A program made the translations under genes and the position numbers. From Coriobacteriia bacterium (GTDB lineage Bacteria > Actinomycetota > Coriobacteriia > Anaerosomatales > Anaerosomataceae), in contig JAUSOQ010000033.1 in assembly GCA_030655755.1 (NCBI GenBank), positions 1 through 42,424 of the forward strand: DNA of 42,424 bases. Reading direction: 5' to 3'. This document shows positions 37,499 through 42,424 of the stretch, piece after piece. Each line of letters starts with the position of its first letter. The stretch's first letter is position 1. A model generated the notes under the pieces. The model ran no database searches, was not told the DNA's origin, and saw only the letters and a program-made list of their open reading frames with translations.

Positions 37499-40150
37499 CT
37501 AGTCGGCGAGCTCGGAGAGCTGCGTGGTGAGCCTGGTGACCGTGTCGACCAGCTCTGCCGCCTTGGCGCGCTCCTTCTCGATGACCTCCACGGCCGCTTT
37601 GGCTAAGAAGCCCTCATTGGCAAGCTTCCCGTTCACGCGTTTGAGTTCGGCCTCGACCTTCTCCAGCTCCTTGGCGATACGCTGTCGCTCGAGTACGAAG
37701 TCCACCAGGCCCTCGAGAGGAACGAATACTTCCATGTCACCCGCGACAAAGGCCGCCGAATGCGCCGGCTTCGTCGCATCCACACCGGCCGAGAAATGGC
37801 TCACACCTGCGAGACGCTCCATGAGACCGAACTCCTGCTTGACCCAGACCATGTCTGAGTCTCCGGTAGTCCTGAACACGACACGAAGACCCTGTTTCGG
37901 CGGGATAGTGTAGCGTGCACGCACGGCTCTGACACCCACTGCGAGTTCGATGAGTCGTCCGATCGATCGCTCGGCGTCTTCGTCGCGAAAACCCTCCAGA
38001 CCCGTCGGCCATGCTGCGATCATCAGCGACTCGGCGCGATCCTGCTCGGCCAGAGGCAGGCTTCGCCAGATCTCCTCGGTCACGAACGGCATCATAGGGT
38101 GCAGCAGACGCAAGGCCTTGTCGAGCACGAAGACAAGGTTGCGCTGAACCGTGAGCCGTGCATCGTTGCCCTGTGCAAGGCGAGGCTTGGCCAGCTCGAT
38201 GTACCAGTCACAGAACTCGCTCCAGAAAAAGTCGTAGAGAGCGCGAGCTGTCTCGCCGAACTCGAACGTGTCGAGTCCCTCATCCACACGCGCGGCAAGA
38301 TCGGCCAGGCGTGAGAGTATCCACGCATCGGCGACCGTCTCAGCCTTGGGCTCACCGGGCGTGTAGCCTTCGGCCACGTTCATCATCACGAACCGGCTCG
38401 CGTTCCAGATCTTGTTGGCGAAGTTGCGACTCGAAAGCAGCTTCTCCTCGGCAAACTTGATGTCCTGGTTGCCGGTCACCTGCAGCATGAGGCCGAAGCG
38501 CATGCCGTCGGCACCGTAGTGTTCCATCAAGTCGAGCGGATCAACGCCCGTACCGAGCGACTTGGACATGCGTTTGCCTTCGGCGTTGAAGACGGTGGGG
38601 TGGATGATGACGTCGGTGAAGGGGACCTTACCATTGTTGAAGTACATGCCACTCATGACCATGCGGGCGACCCAGAGAAACAGGATATCGCGCGCCGTCG
38701 AGAGCACGCTGGTGGGGTAGAAGAAGCCCAGTTCCGGCGTGTGCTCGGGCCAGCCGAGCGTGGCGAACGGCCACAGTTGCGAAGAGAACCATGTGTCGAG
38801 TACGTCCTCGTCCTGTCGCATCGCGCCACCACACTTGGCGCACTCGGTGAGGTCGGTCTCACTCGCGACCTGCTCACCACAGGCATCGCAGTAGAAGACC
38901 GGGATCTGGTGTCCCCACCAGAGCTGGCGTGAGACACACCAATCGCGAATGTTCTCCATCCAGTGGTAGTAGACGTTCTCCCATCGCCGGGGATGGAACT
39001 CTACGCGCCCGTCGCGTACAGCCTTGATGGCCGGCTTGGCTAACGGCTTCATGTCGACGAACCACTGGTCGGAGAGCCAGGGCTCGATGACCGTATGGCA
39101 GCGATAGCAGTGACCGACTGAGTGAACGTGGTCCTCGGTAGCCACGAGCAGCCCTTGCCCGTCCAGGTCGGCGATCACGCGTTTGCGCGCCTCGTAGCGG
39201 TCAAGACCGGCGTAGGGGCCACCTTCCGCTGTGATGGTCGCATCCGCGTTCATGATGTTGATCTTGGCGCAATCGTGGCGTTCACCGATCTCGAAGTCGT
39301 TGGGGTCGTGCGCCGGTGTGACCTTCACGACACCGGTACCGAAACTCGGGTCCACATAGCTGTCAGCGACGATCGGGATCTCGCGACCGAGCAATGGAAG
39401 GACCACGGTGGCGCCCACGACCGCCGCGTACCGCTCGTCTTCGGGATGCACGGCCACGCAGGTATCACCAAGCATCGTCTCGGGACGCGTTGTCGCGACG
39501 ATCACGTGGTCGACGCCGCCGACCGGCTCTTTGAGCAGGTAGCGGATGTGCCACAGATGGCTGTCCAGTTCCTCGTGCTCGACCTCGATGTCGGAAAGCG
39601 CGGTCGCGCAACGCGGACACCAGTTGATGATGCGCTTGCCGCGGTAGATGAGCCCGGCGTTGTACCAGTCCACGAAGACTTTGCGTACCGCAGACTGGTA
39701 GCTCGAGTCCATCGTGAAATGCTCGTCAGAGTAGTCGCAGCTGCAGCCCATCGCCTTGAGCTGCTGGATGATGGTGGAACCGTGCTCTACACGCCACTCC
39801 CAACAGAGCTCGACGAATCGCTCGCGACCGACGTCATGACGCGAGAACCCCTGGGCCGCGAGCATCTGCTCGACCTTGTTCTGCGTCGCGATCCCGGCGT
39901 GGTCGGTACCAACGACCCAGCGGGTGGGCCGACCGGTCATCCTGTGACGCCTGATGACGACATCCTGGATGGTGTTGTTCAGCGCATGCCCCATGTGCAG
40001 GGAGCCGGTGACGTTGGGCGGCGGGATAACGATCGTGAACGGGTGCTCGCCCTCAGTAATCTCCTGCTCGAAGTAGCGGCCTGCGGTCCAGGCATCGAAG
40101 ATGGGCCCTTCGACGGCCTTTGGATCGTACGCTTTTGCCATTTCGCTCAT
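37499..40150 (-). CDS. valS: valyl-tRNA synthetase
   Basis: Class I synthetase charging tRNA-Val, with an editing domain. I set the start at ATG 40150 (883 residues, MSEMAKAYDPKAVEGPIFDAW) because relatives begin here; the reading from 40258 adds 36 residues without homology-like sequence. Motifs: PPNVTGSLHMGHALNN (HIGH), the editing domain with TTRPETMLGDTCVAVHPED, a zinc ribbon CDACGEQ...CAKCGG, RMSKSLGTGVDP (KMSKS), and a C-terminal coiled coil (ERQRIAKELEKVEAELKRV). No T-box was found upstream. GGAAGGG lies about 12 bases before the ATG. Confidence 0.96.
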   Translation of the reverse strand: MSEMAKAYDPKAVEGPIFDAWTAGRYFEQEITEGEHPFTIVIPPPNVTGSLHMGHALNNTIQDVVIRRHRMTGRPTRWVVGTDHAGIATQNKVEQMLAAQGFSRHDVGRERFVELCWEWRVEHGSTIIQQLKAMGCSCDYSDEHFTMDSSYQSAVRKVFVDWYNAGLIYRGKRIINWCPRCATALSDIEVEHEELDSHLWHIRYLLKEPVGGVDHVIVATTRPETMLGDTCVAVHPEDERYAAVVGATVVLPLLGREIPIVADSYVDPSFGTGVVKVTPAHDPNDFEIGERHDCAKINIMNADATITAEGGPYAGLDRYEARKRVIADLDGQGLLVATEDHVHSVGHCYRCHTVIEPWLSDQWFVDMKPLAKPAIKAVRDGRVEFHPRRWENVYYHWMENIRDWCVSRQLWWGHQIPVFYCDACGEQVASETDLTECAKCGGAMRQDEDVLDTWFSSQLWPFATLGWPEHTPELGFFYPTSVLSTARDILFLWVARMVMSGMYFNNGKVPFTDVIIHPTVFNAEGKRMSKSLGTGVDPLDLMEHYGADGMRFGLMLQVTGNQDIKFAEEKLLSSRNFANKIWNASRFVMMNVAEGYTPGEPKAETVADAWILSRLADLAARVDEGLDTFEFGETARALYDFFWSEFCDWYIELAKPRLAQGNDARLTVQRNLVFVLDKALRLLHPMMPFVTEEIWRSLPLAEQDRAESLMIAAWPTGLEGFRDEDAERSIGRLIELAVGVRAVRARYTIPPKQGLRVVFRTTGDSDMVWVKQEFGLMERLAGVSHFSAGVDATKPAHSAAFVAGDMEVFVPLEGLVDFVLERQRIAKELEKVEAELKRVNGKLANEGFLAKAAVEVIEKERAKAAELVDTVTRLTTQLSELAD

Positions 40151-40484
40151 AGGAGACGCAGCCCTTCCATCGCCCGCTCGATGACAGACGATTCTACGCG
40201 AAAAGCTGTCCCCAAGCGACCCACAGAAGATGGGGCGAAGGCATCCAGACTCGGACATTCACCAAACAGGCGGACTCTTCCTTCAGTGAGGTTTTCAGAA
40301 TCGAACAGAGGAGAAGAACCGAGACCACCGGACAACTCTACTGAGCCAGATGCGGCGCATCATTGGCCACAACGAACAGAGTATGTTCTGAATATCCAGA
40401 ACATACTCTGATGGGTCACATCTTCAAGTGAAGTCTACCTTGACTCTCCCGAAGCTGGTATGCGAAGTCAAACAAGTGTGGTGC
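40151..40484 (-). other. 334-base intergenic region upstream of valS
   Basis: No coding sequence is supported here; the drawn ORFs lack ribosome sites and protein character. It holds a -10-like TAGAAT on the complement (40191-40196) some 40 bases before valS, with no good -35, and the long inverted repeat at 40377-40410. I see no T-box core. Confidence 0.5.
40377..40410. repeat. perfect 14-base inverted repeat with 6-base loop
   Basis: CAGAGTATGTTCTG and CAGAACATACTCTG are exact complements around AATATC. It lies 75 bases past the stop of the exported-protein gene at 40485. On the minus strand TTCGTTGTGG follows, so it is a plausible terminator of that cluster; the AT-rich, symmetric core could also be an operator. 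Confidence 0.7.
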
Positions 40485-40949
40485 TTACTCCTCAACGATA
40501 AGCACACTCTCTAAGATGTCATCCCCCATATCCACATGCGTGATCTCAACACGTCTTGGCATCTCCCTCCACGGTCCGCTCACTTCAACGGAACCGTCAT
40601 CGAAGTAGACCCACAGCTCAAGTGTCCCCTCATTTGCGCCCTGCTCAAAGACGTCGCCTACGAGTTCGGCATCCATGCTGAAATCTGCCTTGCGCATTTC
40701 CTTCTTCACAATGCGCTTCGCATCACAGCTAATCCCAGTGGCTCCCTTGTCACCGACAAGGCCACTGTACTGCTTCTCAATTTCACCCTGCCATTTGGCC
40801 TGCGAGGCTTCCCGCGCTTCTGCGCTCTTCCTGGTCTCTCTAGCAGCCCCGTTCCCGTCCATACCTGAACCCAAGGCGATACCGGACCCGGCCACAAGTG
40901 CCAATGCCATGACACAACATGACAGTACGATACGCTTTCTCTTACCCAT
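40485..40949 (-). CDS. exported protein of unknown function (154 aa)
   Basis: I do not recognise the family. The ATG at 40949 has a long G-rich ribosome site (GAGGGGGGGGCAACG) and starts MGKRKRIVLSCCVMALALVA, a good signal peptide; the longer reading from 41069 runs into the upstream gene and is rejected. The mature part has a charged Lys/Glu-rich stretch (about 35-62), then SCDAKRIVKKEMRKADF, and a compact acidic C-terminal half with ELWVYFDDGSVEV. One cysteine remains after the signal. It follows the aromatic-rich exported protein by 13 bases and is co-transcribed with it. Codon use is less GC-rich than in the neighbouring core genes. Confidence 0.7.
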   Translation of the reverse strand: MGKRKRIVLSCCVMALALVAGSGIALGSGMDGNGAARETRKSAEAREASQAKWQGEIEKQYSGLVGDKGATGISCDAKRIVKKEMRKADFSMDAELVGDVFEQGANEGTLELWVYFDDGSVEVSGPWREMPRRVEITHVDMGDDILESVLIVEE

Positions 40950-40962
40950 CGTTGCCCCCCCC

Positions 40963-41445
40963 TCACCAAATGGACAGATACATTGTCTTATAACTACTAT
41001 CGTAGCAATGGCCAAAGAGCCAACCAGCCGTACCCCAAAGTTGTTGATGACTGGAATTGCGATAGCCATAGGTGCTCACCTTGTAGGCTCCGTTGCCCCA
41101 CATATTGTAGGCCGACCATGACCTTCTGGGAGACGCATGGACACCACTATCGACTGATGCGTAGCTCCTCCAGTACTTGCCGAACACGTACGCCCCATTC
41201 CTATAGAACTGTTGTCTGTCGTACACATAGCACCAAGGTGCGCCCCAGGCCTGCTGAGTAGAACTGGTGAACACCCCGCCGGGATATGTGAACGACGTGT
41301 CGTGTGCAACAATTACAATTGAGAGATAATTCGTTCCCGCACAGTGCGCATAGGCCCCCTGCGGAACCGCCGCAAACAGAATACCCATACTCAGAAACAC
41401 GATTATGATGCGCCTCCGAAGTAGAGACTCTCTTCGTTGATGCAC
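40963..41445 (-). CDS. exported aromatic-rich protein of unknown function (160 aa)
   Basis: Not recognised. The start is GTG at 41445 with AGGGGGG 5 bases upstream. A clear signal peptide (basic RRESLLRRR, hydrophobic IIIVFLSMGILFAAV, cleavage after QGAYA at about residue 33) leaves a mature protein of about 127 residues. By eye count it has 8 tryptophans and 15 tyrosines, three cysteines (35, 72, 147) and Gly/Ser/Asn-rich turns (AYNMWGNGAYKVSTYGYRN). That composition suggests a small secreted beta-sheet protein, for example a wall- or carbohydrate-binding protein or a bacteriocin-like protein; no motif decides this. It lies 39 bases after the membrane peptide gene and 13 before the next exported protein. 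Confidence 0.7.
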   Translation of the reverse strand: MHQRRESLLRRRIIIVFLSMGILFAAVPQGAYAHCAGTNYLSIVIVAHDTSFTYPGGVFTSSTQQAWGAPWCYVYDRQQFYRNGAYVFGKYWRSYASVDSGVHASPRRSWSAYNMWGNGAYKVSTYGYRNSSHQQLWGTAGWLFGHCYDSSYKTMYLSIW

Positions 41446-41484
41446 GTCAACCCCCCTCGTACCTGTCTGCGCCCCCGCACAGTA

Positions 41485-41613
41485 CTACCACCAGACACTT
41501 TCTCCTGAAAATACGTCGAAACCAATGAAGTAGAGGATTGCGACGATCACGCAGATGACGACGAGCGCGATCACAATGCGCGTCGTCATTCTCAGATTCG
41601 GTTTCTCGGACAC
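41485..41613 (-). CDS. 42-residue single-span membrane peptide
   Basis: A small gene. GTG at 41613 is preceded by the strong ribosome site GGAGGGGAG with 5 bases spacing. The peptide starts VSEKPNLRMTTR, continues with a membrane span IVIALVVICVIVAILYFIGF, and ends FSGESVWW. It is the first gene of a three-gene minus-strand cluster with two exported proteins. Small membrane peptides in such places act as holins, immunity or leader peptides, but nothing here proves a role. An 85-residue reading in another frame over the same DNA has no ribosome site and is rejected. Confidence 0.55.
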   Translation of the reverse strand: MSEKPNLRMTTRIVIALVVICVIVAILYFIGFDVFSGESVWW

Positions 41614-42007
41614 TACTGCTCCCCTCCTCCCGCACACAATCGCCCCCTACAATCACATGAATGTACACTACTTCATGTGAAATCTGTGCCAATAGCGACA
41701 CCACTCAGGATCACAGGGAAGGTCCATTGCGAGTATCGTGTCGCCAGCTATTGCACATCGCGACAAGCTTAGTCCGCCCACGAATGTGTGCTTCCCAGAA
41801 GGTCAGGATCTCCTCAAGAACAAGGAGACCCGAAGTGTAGAACAAACCAGGCTCGCCACAGCACAGACCGTCGACATTTCAACCCAAGTAGTTATGATCC
41901 CGAGTGCAAACGACTGTCCTGATCCCGGGATACGAACGCCGCCGGTTGTTCCACACACGGGAGCCTCGGTACCGTATATTCACAGCAACATCAAGGGGGA
42001 ATCCGTC
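41614..42007. other. 394-base divergent intergenic region
   Basis: It separates the minus-strand small-gene cluster from the plus-strand lipoprotein gene. It contains an inverted repeat TCACATGAA/TTCATGTGA with a 10-base loop (41653-41680), about 40 bases upstream of the membrane peptide start. I see no convincing -35/-10 pair and no protein-like reading. The long plus-strand ORF beginning at 41738 is coding-like only from about 42008. Confidence 0.5.
41653..41680. promoter_or_regulatory. inverted repeat, candidate operator of the small-gene cluster
   Basis: Perfect 9-base arms TCACATGAA (41653-41661) and TTCATGTGA (41672-41680) around a 10-base centre, just upstream of the membrane peptide gene. 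Arm length and position suit a dimeric regulator site. No regulator gene is adjacent. Confidence 0.4.
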
Positions 42008-42361
42008 TTGTGTGAATTCGATCAATCTCGTCATCTTATCCACTGTGTGCAGCACTATCGGCATGTACTCAATTGCCTGATAGCGCTGGCTGCTGCGCTC
42101 CTGATGGTCGTGTCGTTGCAGGGCTGTGCAGAACAAATCACTGACGCACAACCGGCTACCGAAGCATCTGGCCATCTGACCGTAGATGCCACGGAGTATG
42201 ATTTTGGATCCATAACACAGACTCGAACGGTTACCGCAACGTTTCAACTAACGAACACTGGTGATGGAACCTTGCGGATACTCAATCTAGCGCGAGTTTC
42301 CTGGCTCGCATCCCCAAGGGCCACTGATGGGAAGATGATCTCCCCGCTTCTGGTTCGCTGA
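42008..42361 (+). pseudogene. DUF1573-like lipoprotein gene, C-terminus disrupted
   Basis: I place the start at TTG 42008, where AAGGGGGA lies 7 bases upstream. The protein then has a signal peptide with hydrophobic ALAAALLMVVSLQGC, a lipobox (LQGC), a short linker, and ATEYDFGSITQTRTVTATFQLTNTGDGTLRILN, the opening strands of a DUF1573/ASPM-SPD2-Hydin-type Ig domain. Relatives continue with a segment such as SCGC, but here the reading turns into LARVSWLASPRATDG and stops at 42361. The break falls at about 42288, about 135 bases before the window end, so the gene is probably interrupted by an insertion or a misjoin. An annotator may call the longer ORF from 41738; that part does not look coding. 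Confidence 0.6.
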
Positions 42362-42424
42362 CCTGCACTCCCTCGTTTCCTGTGCTTGCGTTCTTGCACG
42401 AGATGTGGTATTACCTAAAAGCAT
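42289..42424. other. unassigned terminal sequence after the lipoprotein break
   Basis: From about 42289 to the end the sequence no longer fits the DUF1573 domain. It may be the edge of a mobile element, which would also explain why the contig ends here. No terminal inverted repeat or transposase can be seen in the 136 bases available. Confidence 0.3.

Noticed and set aside
39122-40411. 429-residue plus-strand ORF opposite valS
   Set aside because: Antisense shadow over valS motifs; no ribosome site or domain.
40151-40484. T-box before valS
   Set aside because: No GGTGGTACCGCG-like core or antiterminator could be found on the minus strand.
41447-41704. 85-residue minus-strand ORF in the small-gene cluster
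   Set aside because: No ribosome site and no hydrophobic or domain pattern; the overlapping 42-residue frame has a strong ribosome site and a clean membrane span.

Overview
The window looks like the end of a high-GC, Gram-positive-type bacterial contig. It is most likely Actinomycetota, possibly a Coriobacteriia-type anaerobe. The evidence is an argCJBDFRGH gene order typical of actinobacteria, GC-rich third codon positions, class A PBPs with PASTA domains, a pheST T-box and an HD-GYP regulator. This assignment is an inference from gene order and protein families; no database search was possible.

Layout. (1) Positions 1-3750 hold a minus-strand rRNA operon (16S, tRNA-Ile(GAU), 23S with its 3' part cut by the window edge). 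Its sequence is low-GC and carries Mollicutes-like 16S signatures, unlike everything after it. The operon leader and promoter at 3751-4010 look like they belong to the high-GC host, so the operon is either a chimeric assembly joined in the conserved 16S 5' end or a remarkable replacement. (2) Positions 4077-14774: tyrS, two class A penicillin-binding proteins (one with PASTA plus PKD domains) flanking a U32 peptidase-family gene, a NIF3-family gene broken by an internal deletion, and a 3-methyladenine DNA glycosylase. (3) Positions 14813-25182: polX, then the complete arginine cluster argC-J-B-D-F-R-G-H, transcribed leftward from one promoter whose -35/-10 spacer contains a perfect palindrome suited to ArgR. 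(4) Positions 25250-33618: translation genes pheS-pheT under a T-box, infC-rpmI-rplT with an AUU-initiated infC and a leader terminator, and thrS. A TasA-like/SipW-like secretion pair is wedged between rplT and pheS. (5) Positions 33672-40150: a zinc-ribbon membrane protein, a PAS-GAF-HD-GYP c-di-GMP phosphodiesterase, folC and valS. (6) Positions 40377-42424: a lower-GC accessory end with three small minus-strand genes (a 42-residue single-span membrane peptide and two exported proteins of unknown function), and a DUF1573-like lipoprotein gene that loses its domain part way through.

How it works together. The core is aminoacylation (TyrRS, PheRS, ThrRS, ValRS), translation (IF3, L35, L20), a self-regulated arginine pathway and cell-wall synthesis. 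Almost everything from tyrS onward is on the minus strand except the two PBPs and the terminal lipoprotein. The parts least explained by known biology are the foreign-looking rRNA operon, the PKD-tailed PBP, the TasA/SipW pair and the small exported-protein cluster at the right end.
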